Assembly (NCBI RefSeq): GCF_021234875.1
Contig: NZ_JAJQVM010000003.1
Span: forward strand, 1 to 64,000
Origin: Marinibactrum halimedae
GTDB lineage: Bacteria > Pseudomonadota > Gammaproteobacteria > Pseudomonadales > Cellvibrionaceae
Length of the DNA stretch: 64,000 bases
Direction of reading: 5' to 3'
The notes below the pieces were generated by a model. The model worked only from the letters and a program-made list of their open reading frames with translations, ran no database searches and was not told the DNA's origin. Positions 8,551-17,673 of this stretch are shown piece by piece; within the stretch, counting starts at the first letter, position 1, and each line of letters opens with the position of its first letter. The position numbers and the translations under genes were made by a program.

Positions 8551-9765
8551 TTGAACATTATTGTTGATGAAAACGTGCCTCTGGCGGATGAGCTTTTGGG
8601 TGAGCTTGGCGATCTGCAAAAACGTTCTGGCCGAAGTCTATCTCGATCTGATGTGAAAAAAGCGGATGCATTGATTGTTAGATCAGTCACCCCAGTGAAT
8701 GAGTCGCTTTTGGATGGCAGTTCAGTGGCGTTTGTCGGGACCTGTACCATCGGCACGGATCATGTGGATAAGTCGTATCTGGCTGCTCATGATATCGCAT
8801 TCCATTCTGCGCCGGGGTGCAATGCCAATTCGGTTGTGGAGTATGTTTTCTGTGCGCTTACCGCCTTGTCGATACCTTGGTGGCAACCTCAGGCTGAACT
8901 TACCTTCGGCATTATCGGGTGTGGAAATGTAGGCGGGGCGTTGTATCGACAACTCCAGCGCTTAGGAATAACCGTTAAAGTGTATGATCCTTTCCTCAGT
9001 ATGGAACAGTGCGAACACTTGTCGTCCTTTGGAGACGTGATTGCGACGGATGTTATTTGCGTTCATACGCCCTATACCACTACTGGCCCTTATCCTACAC
9101 ATCACTTGTTAAATCATGAGGTGTTATTACAGTTAAAGCCCGGCGCTGTATTGTTAAATGCAGGGAGGGGTGGCGTGATCGATAACGCGGCATTGCATCG
9201 TGTACTGGCTCAGCGGTCAGATCTGAAAGTGGTGTTGGATGTTTGGGAGCACGAGCCACAGATTATGGTTGAGCTTATGCATCAAGTCGATATTGCGACA
9301 CCCCATATTGCTGGGTACAGCGTGGATGGGAAAGCTCGTGGAACCTATATGATTTATGAACGGTTGTGTGAACACTTTGGTCTTCCTATTCGTCATTCTC
9401 TGCCGCCCTTACTCGGGCAACTAAAAGAACAGACACCTCAAGCTCGAAACGCTTTGATTACACCTGACTTCTCAGGTAACAGCATGGCAGAAGGCCATTT
9501 GGGGGCTGTGATGAAGTGTGTTTATGACATTAGTGAAGATGATCGCCGCTTTCGGCAAGCGATGACCGCTGTGGCACAAGAAGGCGTTGATCAACATGGG
9601 AATAAGACCTTGGTCGCTGCGTTTGATCGATTAAGAAAACATTACCCACCGCGATTCGAGTTTTCCAACTTTAGCCTTGCGGAGCTTCCCGTCTGTCGGG
9701 CACTTTTTGATAAAGGAGGGGAACAGTTTAAAACGCCGTTATTGCACATTGGGTTTACACCGTAA
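8551..9765 (+). CDS. pdxB: Erythronate-4-phosphate dehydrogenase PdxB
   Basis: PdxB oxidises 4-phosphoerythronate in the DXP-dependent pyridoxal 5'-phosphate pathway. Homology begins at NIIVDENVP, placing the start at TTG 8551 (about 404 aa) after an AGGT box; the frame is open from another TTG at 8497. Features: ALIVRSVTPVNESLL, FVGTCTIGTDHVD, APGCNANSVVEYVF, NAD-binding GIIGCGNVGGALYRQL, LLNAGRGGVIDNAAL (Arg), LDVWEHEP (Glu) and TPHIAGYS (catalytic His), plus the PdxB dimerisation domain at the C-terminus. This is the second TTG start within 5 kb. Confidence 0.93.
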   Translation: MNIIVDENVPLADELLGELGDLQKRSGRSLSRSDVKKADALIVRSVTPVNESLLDGSSVAFVGTCTIGTDHVDKSYLAAHDIAFHSAPGCNANSVVEYVFCALTALSIPWWQPQAELTFGIIGCGNVGGALYRQLQRLGITVKVYDPFLSMEQCEHLSSFGDVIATDVICVHTPYTTTGPYPTHHLLNHEVLLQLKPGAVLLNAGRGGVIDNAALHRVLAQRSDLKVVLDVWEHEPQIMVELMHQVDIATPHIAGYSVDGKARGTYMIYERLCEHFGLPIRHSLPPLLGQLKEQTPQARNALITPDFSGNSMAEGHLGAVMKCVYDISEDDRRFRQAMTAVAQEGVDQHGNKTLVAAFDRLRKHYPPRFEFSNFSLAELPVCRALFDKGGEQFKTPLLHIGFTP

Positions 9766-9858
9766 CCGCTTTTCCTCTGTTCCAGCGGGTACAGAGGAGT
9801 CTTGTTCGTTTTTTATCTTTTTATTCCTTTTTTAATCTCTTCGTTTTGAATCATAGCT

Positions 9859-10821
9859 ATGTCTTCACCTTTAAAAACCCTTGCTGACCTTTTTAATGAA
9901 CAGGTGTCACTATCACTTGAGGCGCTTACAAGAGAGAAAACGGTTTCTCAATCTTATGGTGAGAGCCGGCGTCTTTTCCATGGCCGTGGTGGCAGCCTTG
10001 CCGGGTTAGAATGGATCACGATCGATTGGTTTGATCCATTGCTCATTATCACGTTATTTAAGGCACCGGATGAAAGCGATTGGGCGTCATTTGCTCAAAC
10101 CTTGACGATGATGGCGCCAGAGTTTGCAGAGGCTGTTATTGTGCAGCGGCGTTATGAGAAAGGGGCGCCCAGTGAAGTGATTTGGGGGGAGCTAAATCCA
10201 CCTTATTACGCTCGGCGTGGCAACTTGCGCTTTGAGCTTTCGGTCGGTCAGCAACAAAATTTGGGTTTCTTTCTGGATATGGAGCCAGGGCGACAATGGC
10301 TGGAGGCCCACGCGAAAGGAAAGTCGGTGTTGAATCTGTTCGCGTTTACTTGTGCATTCTCAGTTGTTGCGGTCGAGTACGGCGCAAAAAAAGTGGTCAA
10401 TGTGGATATGAGCCGTTCTGCTTTGTCTAGGGGGCGAGAGAATCATCGTCTAAATGACCATTCTTTGGAGGGGGTGTCGTTTCTGGGTGAAAATATCATG
10501 AAATCTTGGGGACGGATAAAACGGGCGGGTCCATTCGATGTGGTAATTTTCGATCCTCCCAGTTTTCAAAAAGGCAGTTTCATTGCCGAGAGGGATTACC
10601 ACAAACTGGTTAAGCGTATTCCTGAATTAATGCCCGCAGGGGGCGAGGTGCTGGCTTGTTTAAATGCGCCCGAGTTAGAAGCGAGCTTTTTGGCAGGGTT
10701 GTTTGAAGAGTATGCACCAACGTGTCAGTTTCTTGAGCGCCTGCCTGCGCACCCAGATTTTCCCGATGTAGATGACAATAAACGATTGAAATTATGTCAC
10801 TATCGATATGACCTGGCGTGA
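9859..10821 (+). CDS. Class I SAM methyltransferase, RlmI/RlmK-like
   Basis: 320 aa. The C-terminal half has SAM motif I (LNLFAFTCAFSVVAVEYGAKKVVNVDMS) and the NPPY-like motif VIFDPPSFQKG, preceded by VGQQQNLGFFLDME. This architecture is that of the Methyltrans_SAM family that includes RlmI and the RlmK half of RlmL, which make m5C or m7G in 23S rRNA. The N-terminal ~120 residues do not show an obvious PUA domain. The target base cannot be assigned from sequence alone. Confidence 0.8.
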   Translation: MSSPLKTLADLFNEQVSLSLEALTREKTVSQSYGESRRLFHGRGGSLAGLEWITIDWFDPLLIITLFKAPDESDWASFAQTLTMMAPEFAEAVIVQRRYEKGAPSEVIWGELNPPYYARRGNLRFELSVGQQQNLGFFLDMEPGRQWLEAHAKGKSVLNLFAFTCAFSVVAVEYGAKKVVNVDMSRSALSRGRENHRLNDHSLEGVSFLGENIMKSWGRIKRAGPFDVVIFDPPSFQKGSFIAERDYHKLVKRIPELMPAGGEVLACLNAPELEASFLAGLFEEYAPTCQFLERLPAHPDFPDVDDNKRLKLCHYRYDLA

Positions 10822-10828
10822 TCACTGG

Positions 10829-10862
10829 CACTGGACTTTGATGGGCGCTGGACTTTGATGGT
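10829..10862. repeat. 17-bp tandem repeat, two copies
   Basis: CACTGGACTTTGATGGG (10829-10845) and CGCTGGACTTTGATGGT (10846-10862), just after the methyltransferase stop, between convergent genes. Confidence 0.8.
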
Positions 10863-10899
10863 TTAGGTTTGATGGCCTGTGAAGTAAGTCGTGAAAGGG

Positions 10900-11352
10900 T
10901 CAGTCCCGAAAATGCCGGGCTTGTATCATTAAAGATTGAATAACTCTTGATAGCTCGGTGGATGAGCCCGATTTCAGTGCGCTTCGTAAATGCTCCACAT
11001 TGGTTTGTTGTACGGCTTGTACACTTGGCGGTAGCTCTTCGCTTAAATCGTCTTCAATGGCGTAGGTGGCTCTGGCGTTTAACAGGGTGAAACCCATATG
11101 GGTTAGGGTTACTTGATCCAACGCTTCTTGGCTGATGGTGCTTTCATACCAAAGGTAGCCCGACTGGGCGAGCCAAAGCATGGTGCCGAAGCACGCCTGA
11201 TGGCGATCGCCGTGAAGGCCGAATTCATCGGGCATGTCTGGGCCGGAAATGTCTTCCACATACAGGATGGTCTTGCGGGGAAAGGTGCGAAATAATTGCG
11301 TTAGTATCGCTGCCATGTCTTTATGAAAGTCAACAATGTGGATGTCGCTCAT
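10900..11352 (-). CDS. Conserved hypothetical protein, ~150 aa
   Basis: ATG 11352 (MSDIHIVDFHKDMA) follows AAGAGG at 8 bases; an in-frame start seven codons earlier lacks a ribosome site. Soluble, mixed alpha/beta N-terminus (ILTQLFRTFPRKTILYVEDISG), then a segment resembling a small winged-helix (YESTISQEALDQVTLTHMGFTLLNAR), and a C-terminal helical tail. Function not recognised. It follows alaA on the same strand with an 80-bp gap and may be co-transcribed. Confidence 0.7.
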   Translation of the reverse strand: MSDIHIVDFHKDMAAILTQLFRTFPRKTILYVEDISGPDMPDEFGLHGDRHQACFGTMLWLAQSGYLWYESTISQEALDQVTLTHMGFTLLNARATYAIEDDLSEELPPSVQAVQQTNVEHLRSALKSGSSTELSRVIQSLMIQARHFRD

Positions 11353-11432
11353 ACCCAACCTCTTATCTCTCACCTCTGATGATGCACGCCTTTCCGTGCA
11401 CTGCTATGGTCTGTCGTTAAGATTGCTTGTAC

Positions 11433-12650
11433 TCATGGTTGTTTGTACTTATCGATGAAGACGGCAAAGCGATCGATGGCATGAGCGATTTCGTCCACGC
11501 GTGGTAAAAAGACCACTCGAAAATGATCAGGCTCTGGCCAATTAAAGGCGGTACCTTCTACTAACAATATCTTTTCTTGCAATAAGAAGTCTTGAATCAT
11601 ACGCCGATCATCGTGAATTTTATGGTGATCGAGATGCACTTTTGGAAACAAATAAATCGCACCTTTGGGTTCTACACAGCTGACGCCAGGAATTTGGGCG
11701 ATTTTCTCAAAGGCCATGTTGCGTTGTTCATAAAGGCGACCGCCATTGATGATCAGTTCGTTAATACTCTGATAACCCCCCAGAGCGGTTTGCACTGCAA
11801 GCATGGCGGGCACGTTCGCGCAAAGCCGCATTGAGGAGAGCATTTCCAGCCCTTCGAGATAACTCTTACCCAGATTTTTGGCTCCTGAGACCACCATCCA
11901 ACCCGAACGAAAGCCGGCCAGTCGATAAGATTTAGACAAGCCATTAAAGCTCAAGCACAGTACGTCTTCGGCCAAGCGACCCATGGGCACAAATTCAGCA
12001 TTGTCGTACAAAATTTTGCTGTAAATCTCGTCTGCATAGATGATGAGATTGTGTGTTCGCGCAAGCTCTACAATTTGTTCTAGTAATTCTTGGCTGTAGA
12101 CGGCTCCGGTTGGGTTGTTCGGGTTGATGACCACGATCCCGCGCGTTTTGGAGGTAATTTTGCGCTTGATGTCCTCAATATCTGGGAACCAATCTGCCTG
12201 TTCATCACAGCGGTAATGCACGGCATGGCCGCCGGCGAGGGTAACGGCGGCTGTCCATAAGGGGTAATCGGGGGCGGGCACGAGCACTTCATCGTGGTTA
12301 TTCAGCAGTGCTTGCATGGCCATGACAATCAGTTCACTGACGCCATTGCCTAAAAAAATATCTTCGATTTCTACGCCGGGTACTTGAAGCCGTTGGCTTT
12401 CGTGCATAATGGCTTTACGTGCAGCAAACAGCCCTTTGGAATCAGTGTACCCTTGTGCGTCTCTCAGGTTGGTGATGATATCGTGAATGATTTCGTCTGG
12501 GGCATCAAAACCAAAGGGGGCAGGGTTGCCGATATTGAGCTTGAGGATGCGCTGGCCTTCTTCCTCCATACGTGTGGCGGTCTCCAGAACCGGCCCGCGT
12601 ATATCGTAAAAAACACCATTGAGTTTTTCGGATTTATTTACGTTTTGCAT
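11433..12650 (-). CDS. alaA: Glutamate-pyruvate aminotransferase AlaA
   Basis: PLP enzyme (fold type I) making alanine from pyruvate and glutamate. About 405 aa from ATG 12650 (MQNVNKSEKLNG); upstream in-frame codons at 12668 and 12725 are less likely. Landmarks match AlaA throughout: YDIRGPVL, LKLNIGNPAPFGFDAPDEI, GYTDSKGLFAARKAI, NGVSELI, PDYPLWTAAV, INPNNPTGAVYS, YADEIYSKI, the PLP-lysine motif FNGLSKSYRLAGFRSGW, and the substrate-binding Arg in DHFRVVFLPRVDE. It is divergent from msrB with a 114-bp shared promoter region. Confidence 0.93.
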   Translation of the reverse strand: MQNVNKSEKLNGVFYDIRGPVLETATRMEEEGQRILKLNIGNPAPFGFDAPDEIIHDIITNLRDAQGYTDSKGLFAARKAIMHESQRLQVPGVEIEDIFLGNGVSELIVMAMQALLNNHDEVLVPAPDYPLWTAAVTLAGGHAVHYRCDEQADWFPDIEDIKRKITSKTRGIVVINPNNPTGAVYSQELLEQIVELARTHNLIIYADEIYSKILYDNAEFVPMGRLAEDVLCLSFNGLSKSYRLAGFRSGWMVVSGAKNLGKSYLEGLEMLSSMRLCANVPAMLAVQTALGGYQSINELIINGGRLYEQRNMAFEKIAQIPGVSCVEPKGAIYLFPKVHLDHHKIHDDRRMIQDFLLQEKILLVEGTAFNWPEPDHFRVVFLPRVDEIAHAIDRFAVFIDKYKQP

Positions 12651-12764
12651 ACCCGTACTATCTTCCATCGTGTGCCAACGAACGTATTCAATTAGGAACC
12701 GTCGAAAACTGGCGTCATGTTTCAATTGTTGATTTAAAGTTGGTGATTAAAAAAGGAGCCGATT

Positions 12765-13190
12765 ATGGCAGAGAACGTACAAAAAGACGATTCAATGAAA
12801 GAGGATGAGCATTGGCGAGATCAACTCACCGCTCATGAATATCATATTTGCAGGGAAAAAGGCACTGAGCGCCCTTTTACTGGTGAGTATTGGGATACCA
12901 CCGCATCGGGGCAATATTTGTGCAGGTGTTGTAAAACACCGTTATTTTCCAGTGAATCAAAATTCGACGCAGGTTGTGGCTGGCCAAGTTTTTTTGCGCC
13001 GTCTGTTGAGGAGAATGTTTCTGAGGCGGTAGATCGCACGTTAGGAATGGTTCGAACCGAAATTTTATGCACTCAATGCGGTTGTCACCTCGGGCATGTG
13101 TTTCCTGATGGGCCCGCGCCTACTGGATTAAGGTATTGCGTCAATTCAGCCTCCATTCGTTTACAGGCCGATGGTGCTGATGATGAATAG
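12765..13190 (+). CDS. msrB: Peptide methionine-R-sulfoxide reductase MsrB
   Basis: 141 aa, repairs Met-R-sulfoxide. A strong AGGAG lies before ATG. Zinc site CRCCKTPLF and [12 protein letters not shown] (two CxxC), [16 protein letters not shown], and the catalytic Cys in [13 protein letters not shown]-terminal [20 protein letters not shown] is typical. No signal peptide, so cytoplasmic. Confidence 0.95.
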   Translation: MAENVQKDDSMKEDEHWRDQLTAHEYHICREKGTERPFTGEYWDTTASGQYLCRCCKTPLFSSESKFDAGCGWPSFFAPSVEENVSEAVDRTLGMVRTEILCTQCGCHLGHVFPDGPAPTGLRYCVNSASIRLQADGADDE

Positions 13191-13238
13191 AAGAACACTT
13201 CCAGCGAAGAAAAATGAAGTACAAGAAGGGTAATTGAG

Positions 13239-13919
13239 GTGGCGTTAACGTTTGAGCGTATTTATGAGACGGCTTGCTTACACAAGGGTGGGGATGATGC
13301 GGTGGAAGCATCATTACCGACACCACTTTCGGATGCAAAGTTAAAGTCAGTATCCGATGCAGAGTGCCTGTCTTTGCTCAGTTTACGAATATTCAGGGCA
13401 GGCTTAAAACACAGTTTAGTGGACAGTAAATGGCCCGCTTTTAGTGAAGTGTTTCACGGGTTTGATCCCATTCAGTCTGCAATGCTCAGTGATGAGGAAG
13501 TTGAACGAATGATGGAAAATACATCGATTATTCGTCACTTAGGCAAACTGAAATCGGTTCGAACCAATGCTCAAATGATCTTGCACATAAGAGAAGAGTA
13601 CGCAGGTTTTGGTGAGTTTTTGGCACAGTGGCCTACCTCTGATGTCATCGGTCTTTGGCATTATCTCAAGTCTCATGGTGCACAATTAGGGGGAATGTCA
13701 GCACCCCGTTTCTTACGAATGGTGGGAAAAGACACATTTTTGTTGACGGATGATGTAGTGATGGCCTTAAAAGGGATGGGAATTATCCATAAGCCACCCA
13801 CCGCAAAGCGCGATTTGCATCGAGTACAAGAAACATTCAATGGGTGGTGTGAGGAAAGCGGTCGGCCTCTTTGTCAGGTGAGTCGAATTCTGTCTTATAC
13901 CTGTAACGCTAATCTATAG
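13239..13919 (+). CDS. DNA-3-methyladenine glycosylase I-like (Tag family)
   Basis: 226 aa from GTG 13239. Base-excision repair enzymes of this family remove 3-methyladenine. The core RIFRAGLKHSLVDSKWPAF..VFHGFDP, then EEVERMMENTSIIRHLGKLKSVRTNAQMIL, aligns with Tag (E. coli: LVQDAGIIRHRGKI..IGNA). The C-terminal part differs from classical Tag: the zinc-binding Cys/His set at the termini is not evident, so this is a Tag paralogue whose substrate is uncertain. It lies 48 bp after msrB, same strand, probably the same transcript. Confidence 0.75.
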   Translation: MALTFERIYETACLHKGGDDAVEASLPTPLSDAKLKSVSDAECLSLLSLRIFRAGLKHSLVDSKWPAFSEVFHGFDPIQSAMLSDEEVERMMENTSIIRHLGKLKSVRTNAQMILHIREEYAGFGEFLAQWPTSDVIGLWHYLKSHGAQLGGMSAPRFLRMVGKDTFLLTDDVVMALKGMGIIHKPPTAKRDLHRVQETFNGWCEESGRPLCQVSRILSYTCNANL

Positions 13920-13949
13920 TAGTTTCAATCTAATAGTAGTTTCAATCTA
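13916..13949. repeat. 17-bp exact tandem repeat, two copies
   Basis: ATAGTAGTTTCAATCTA at 13916-13932 repeated exactly at 13933-13949. The first unit overlaps the last codon and TAG stop of the Tag-like gene. Confidence 0.85.
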
Positions 13950-13999
13950 ATCTGAATCACCCTAATGGTTAAGCAAAAATGGTGAGGAAAAATTATGTG

Positions 14000-14028
14000 G
14001 AAAGCCATTTCAGTCGTAAATGGCTTTC
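14000..14028. terminator. Bidirectional hairpin terminator
   Basis: GAAAGCCATTT (14000-14010) pairs with AAATGGCTTTC (14018-14028) across a 7-base loop, followed on the plus strand by a pyrimidine run TTCTTC. It overlaps the 3' end of the minus-strand gene ending at 14010 and serves convergent genes. Confidence 0.6.
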
Positions 14029-14789
14029 TTCTTCCAGCTGTCCTCGTCTTTATCGAAGTCCTTCCAAGCCTTTTCAGTGTTTTCATCGGTACTGGTAGGA
14101 GTCTCTAATTTATCTGTCTGGCCGACCACTTGCTCCAACTTCTTAATCGCAAGATCAATTTTTTCAATTTGCTTTTTAAAATTATTAGTGGCGTTTTCTT
14201 TGATTAACAGCTTTTTTGCCAATGAATAATAATGCAATGCCATTCTAGGCTTCTCATTATCTTGAGACGCCTTAGCATTCTGTACATAACTATCGACGGC
14301 CATACGCAGTACGATCTTTTTAATCTGGCCGGAATAGTTCTCGAATTGGCTATCGTTGAGTTTTCCACGTTTGTGTAGACGATGAACAAATTTATTCAGT
14401 TCTGAGAGGTACTGTTTAATTTCTTTCGCCTGCTTCTCGCTGTTGATTCTGGCGGCTTTATTTGAAGGTGGTTTGCGTTGTAGCTCTTCCATTTGTTTGC
14501 TGAAGACTTCAAAGTTTTGGACGTGAGTTGTGTCTTTGGGAACGAGTTGCGCAAGTTGTTCGCTGGCTTCAACAAGGTGTTTGAATACCAGTAAGTTCAA
14601 GTCTTTAGATAAAAAGCCGTCTGGGAAGCCACTGATGATATGGTGAAAATTGCGGACACGTTGCTCTAACGCAGCAATAAGGCGCTGTTTTTGCTCTCGC
14701 TTTTTCGTTACTGTTTGCATGATAAATGCGTAGCAGACTAAAGCGATTAAAACCGTAACGATAATACTCACAATAATGACGGTATTCAT
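14010..14789 (-). CDS. Single-pass membrane protein with helical cytoplasmic domain
   Basis: 259 aa. Residues 3-25 are one hydrophobic helix (VIIVSIIVTVLIALVCYAFIMQ), followed by a lysine/arginine-rich cytoplasmic side and long charged helices through to residue ~225. A TPR-like stretch (AVDSYVQNAKASQDNEKPRMALHYYSLAKKLL) sits at about 165-195. The C-terminus is acidic then lysine-rich. Similar proteins occur as conserved hypotheticals in pseudomonads; the function is not known to me. Confidence 0.75.
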   Translation of the reverse strand: MNTVIIVSIIVTVLIALVCYAFIMQTVTKKREQKQRLIAALEQRVRNFHHIISGFPDGFLSKDLNLLVFKHLVEASEQLAQLVPKDTTHVQNFEVFSKQMEELQRKPPSNKAARINSEKQAKEIKQYLSELNKFVHRLHKRGKLNDSQFENYSGQIKKIVLRMAVDSYVQNAKASQDNEKPRMALHYYSLAKKLLIKENATNNFKKQIEKIDLAIKKLEQVVGQTDKLETPTSTDENTEKAWKDFDKDEDSWKKKAIYD

Positions 14790-15423
14790 AACACTCCTAT
14801 TTTATAGCGCGTTGCCATAGGGCATGTTCTTTGTTGAACGTTATCTGCCTTCATCACTTTCTCTAATCATTGGTAACTCTTCATTGGGTTGCTGTACTCC
14901 ACTATCTGTCATTGCCATACTGATCAGCATAGTTGGCCTCTGAACAATCACTAACCATTAGAATAACAACGAGTAACACTGACCTTTATAACAACCATTC
15001 GAGCTCGGCAGATAGCATCAATAACAGGAACAACTCTATGCGTTTTGAGACATTTTACTCATTTGTTCGCACTGTGGCCAAGCGGTCTGGTTTTGTACAC
15101 CATTCATCTTCTACATTAGTTCAGTGTTTAGGGCAGCCGCGAACTATTGGTATCACGAACTATTGGTATCACGAACTATTGGTGTTACGAATGATTGGCG
15201 TGATGTTTTCTGGGGCAATCTTTGTAGAGAAAGGCTTACCGATGGTTGAGATATGATTGTCATAAAAACACGCTAAAATCAGCCTTTTATGTAATATATT
15301 ACTCTCGTTGGCCATAGCTTGACGTGGCTTCGTATCCTACTGATGAGATGCTAAGAGGTGGCTTTTTTGTAGGATGGTCACCTAAGTCCTTGTTTCATCG
15401 CCTGAAAAAACTCACCAAACTTG
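14790..15423. other. Gap of ~630 bp without a supported gene
   Basis: The only long plus frame (14933-15256) has biased, repeat-derived composition and no ribosome site, so it is not called. The gap contains the 16-bp tandem repeat at 15140 and leads into the tRNA promoter. Confidence 0.6.
15140..15203. repeat. 16-bp tandem repeat, four units
   Basis: CGAACTATTGGTATCA at 15140-15155 and exactly again at 15156-15171, then CGAACTATTGGTGTTA and a degenerate fourth copy CGAATGATTGGCGTGA ending 15203. About 220 bp upstream of the tRNA promoter. Confidence 0.85.
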
Positions 15424-15452
15424 TTGACAGGTTTGGGTGAGCTACATAGAAT
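15424..15452 (+). promoter_or_regulatory. Stable-RNA sigma70 promoter for the tRNA cluster
   Basis: Consensus -35 TTGACA (15424-15429), exactly 17 bp spacer, -10 TAGAAT (15447-15452), then a GC-rich discriminator GCGCCCC typical of stringently controlled tRNA promoters. The expected start site is about 34 bp before the first tRNA. Confidence 0.85.
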
Positions 15453-15492
15453 GCGCCCCACTTCTGACGCACACAGCGCTGAAGGTTCTAGC

Positions 15493-15568
15493 GTCCCCTT
15501 CGTCTAGAGGCCTAGGACACCGCCCTTTCACGGCGGTAACAGGGGTTCGACTCCCCTAGGGGACGCCA
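15493..15568 (+). tRNA. tRNA-Glu (TTC)
   Basis: 76 nt with encoded CCA. Acceptor GTCCCCT/AGGGGAC, anticodon arm CCGCCCTTTCACGGCGG with anticodon TTC, T-arm AGGGGTTCGACTCCCCT. First of a duplicated Glu-Gly pair. Confidence 0.97.
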
Positions 15569-15571
15569 TTT

Positions 15572-15647
<76 letters not shown>

Positions 15648-15714
15648 ATTCAAAATTTGCTCACTGCGGTCATTGCCAACGTAGCGTGTCAGGTATTCCT
15701 GACGGACACGATGT

Positions 15715-15790
15715 GTCCCCTTCGTCTAGAGGCCTAGGACACCGCCCTTTCACGGCGGTAACAGGGGTTCGACTCCCCTAGGGGACGCCA
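15715..15790 (+). tRNA. tRNA-Glu (TTC), second copy
   Basis: Sequence identical to the first tRNA-Glu, anticodon TTC, CCA encoded. It is 67 bp after the first tRNA-Gly. Confidence 0.97.
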
Positions 15791-15795
15791 TTTTT

Positions 15796-15871
<76 letters not shown>

Positions 15872-15951
15872 AAGCGTCTTTTCCTTCTCTCTCTTATAAT
15901 TACTTGACCATTCCCCTTTGCTCATCAGTCAGTAGCCTTATTCCCTTAGAT

Positions 15952-15977
15952 ATTTTTCGTTACGATTTTTCGTTGCA
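15952..15977. repeat. 13-bp tandem repeat, two copies
   Basis: ATTTTTCGTTACG (15952-15964) and ATTTTTCGTTGCA (15965-15977), downstream of the tRNA cluster. Confidence 0.65.
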
Positions 15978-16087
15978 GTTCTAGCCTTTATTACCGTATT
16001 GCATTCGTGGGAGTTGCCCCAATGTGTTTTGGGGCGAAGAGGTTTTTGATGGCTCAACTCGGCTTCTGTACTTGGCTGTATGTGTGA

Positions 16088-16501
16088 TCAAAGTATGCCG
16101 AAGATGCGATTTTTCTCTCTTTGGTAATCAAAGGGCTCTTCTGAGGACTCTGCATCATATCGAGCTTCATCCAGTTGCTGAAAGCATGAAATTTCTTCAT
16201 CCGGCATGTAGTGAAGGCAATCACCGCCAAAAAACCAGAAAAGATCACGAGGAACATCCGGAGTCAATTGAGGTTGATTTGCCACAATATGGCAGATGAC
16301 TTTTTGCCCTAATTCAGCAAAGTCTTCATCAAACTGGTCGCTTTCACTGAGGGTGTTAAGTGCGTCCAGTAAATCAAAGTCTGAATCGTTCTGTGTGTGT
16401 TGGATCGTATTGTGTGTTGATATATCGAGTAATCTGTCGTGTAAGTGTTTGATCAGGGAAAGGTGAAAGTTGAAATGATCGTAGGGGAGTTTGGCGCCCA
16501 T
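16088..16501 (-). CDS. PA2817-type conserved hypothetical protein
   Basis: 137 aa, acidic and soluble. The most distinctive stretch is near the C-terminus, LFWFFGGDCLHYMPDEEI followed by QQLDEARYDAE, which resembles the PA2817 family of pseudomonads and relatives. The N-terminus is helical (FNFHLSLIKHLHDRLLDIS). No catalytic residues can be assigned. It is divergent from the ABC exporter genes. Confidence 0.75.
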   Translation of the reverse strand: MGAKLPYDHFNFHLSLIKHLHDRLLDISTHNTIQHTQNDSDFDLLDALNTLSESDQFDEDFAELGQKVICHIVANQPQLTPDVPRDLFWFFGGDCLHYMPDEEISCFQQLDEARYDAESSEEPFDYQREKNRIFGIL

Positions 16502-16731
16502 TTTGGTTGGATCTCTTTTGTTGGTTGAGGTGCAGAATCTTTCTGATTTTCTGTGATGGGCGCAATGGTAGTGGCTTCAGAGTATTGTGCAACCTCATAA
16601 GAGTGGGTGTCAGGGGTGACAACAGCCAAGAAAATATTTAAAGAAGGCAACTACGTTTTCCAGAGCGTAGAAGGCTTCGAGTCAGATAAGCATTAAACCC
16701 GTATTAAATAAGAGGTAGTTAAGCAAAAGTT

Positions 16732-17673
16732 ATGACGAAAGCGCTGAGTATATCTCAACTACACAAAACGTATGGTAATGGCTTTAAAGCCCTTAAAGGT
16801 ATAGACCTGTCTGTTAATGAGGGGGATTTCTTTGCTTTGCTTGGGCCGAATGGTGCAGGAAAGTCCACCACGATTGGGGTGATTAGCTCTCTGGTTTCCA
16901 AAACAGAAGGTGAGGTGTCGATCTTTGGTTTGTCGCTGGATACTGATCGGGTAGCGGCGAAAAAGCAGTTGGGAGTGGTTCCGCAAGAGTTTAATTTTAA
17001 TCAATTTGAAAAGGTCTTTGATATCGTTGTGAATCAAGCCGGTTATTTTGGCATTGAGCGTTCAGTGGCAATGAAATCGGCGGAGAAGTATTTACGTCAG
17101 CTGGGGCTTTGGGAAAAGCGAGACAATCCGGCAAGAATGCTATCTGGCGGGATGAAGCGACGATTAATGATTGCCAGAGCATTGGTTCATGAACCGAAAT
17201 TGTTAATTTTGGATGAGCCTACCGCCGGTGTGGATATCGAGTTACGCCGATCTATGTGGCAGTTTCTCCAAGAGATTAATGCAGAAGGCACCACTATTAT
17301 CTTAACGACGCATTATCTGGAAGAAGCAGAAAGCTTGTGCCGAAATGTGGCCATTATCGATCACGGTACGATTGTGGAAAACACCAGTATTAAGGCATTA
17401 CTGAAAACCCTGAATCGAGAAACGTTTATTTTGGATACGAGAGAGGCGATGACCAATGACCCGATTGTTGAGGGTTATGAATTGGCCTGTATCGACTCTC
17501 ATTCTATGGAGGTGGACATTGAAAAGGGGCAATCCTTAAACGAACTGTTTGCTGTGCTGAGTGACAAAGGCATCCATGTTGTGAGTATGAGAAATAAAGC
17601 TAATCGCTTGGAGGAGTTATTTGTGAATCTGGTAGCCGGTCGCAAGTCAGTTAAAGAAGGTAATGAACAATGA
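16732..17673 (+). CDS. yadG: ABC transporter ATP-binding protein, YadG type
   Basis: 313 aa, the ATPase of an ABC-2 type exporter. Walker A LLGPNGAGKST (residues ~36-46), Q-loop VVPQEFNFN, signature LSGGMKRRLMIARAL, Walker B LLILDEPTAGVD, H-switch TTHYLEEAE. The ~80 C-terminal residues form the usual accessory domain of this family. The last codons overlap the permease ATG by 4 bases, so translation is coupled. Substrate unknown. Confidence 0.9.
   Translation: MTKALSISQLHKTYGNGFKALKGIDLSVNEGDFFALLGPNGAGKSTTIGVISSLVSKTEGEVSIFGLSLDTDRVAAKKQLGVVPQEFNFNQFEKVFDIVVNQAGYFGIERSVAMKSAEKYLRQLGLWEKRDNPARMLSGGMKRRLMIARALVHEPKLLILDEPTAGVDIELRRSMWQFLQEINAEGTTIILTTHYLEEAESLCRNVAIIDHGTIVENTSIKALLKTLNRETFILDTREAMTNDPIVEGYELACIDSHSMEVDIEKGQSLNELFAVLSDKGIHVVSMRNKANRLEELFVNLVAGRKSVKEGNEQ

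Noticed and set aside
14933-15256. 107-aa plus-strand ORF upstream of the tRNA cluster
   Set aside because: Its C-terminal part is only a translation of the 16-bp tandem repeat, composition is Ser/Asn-biased and there is no ribosome site.
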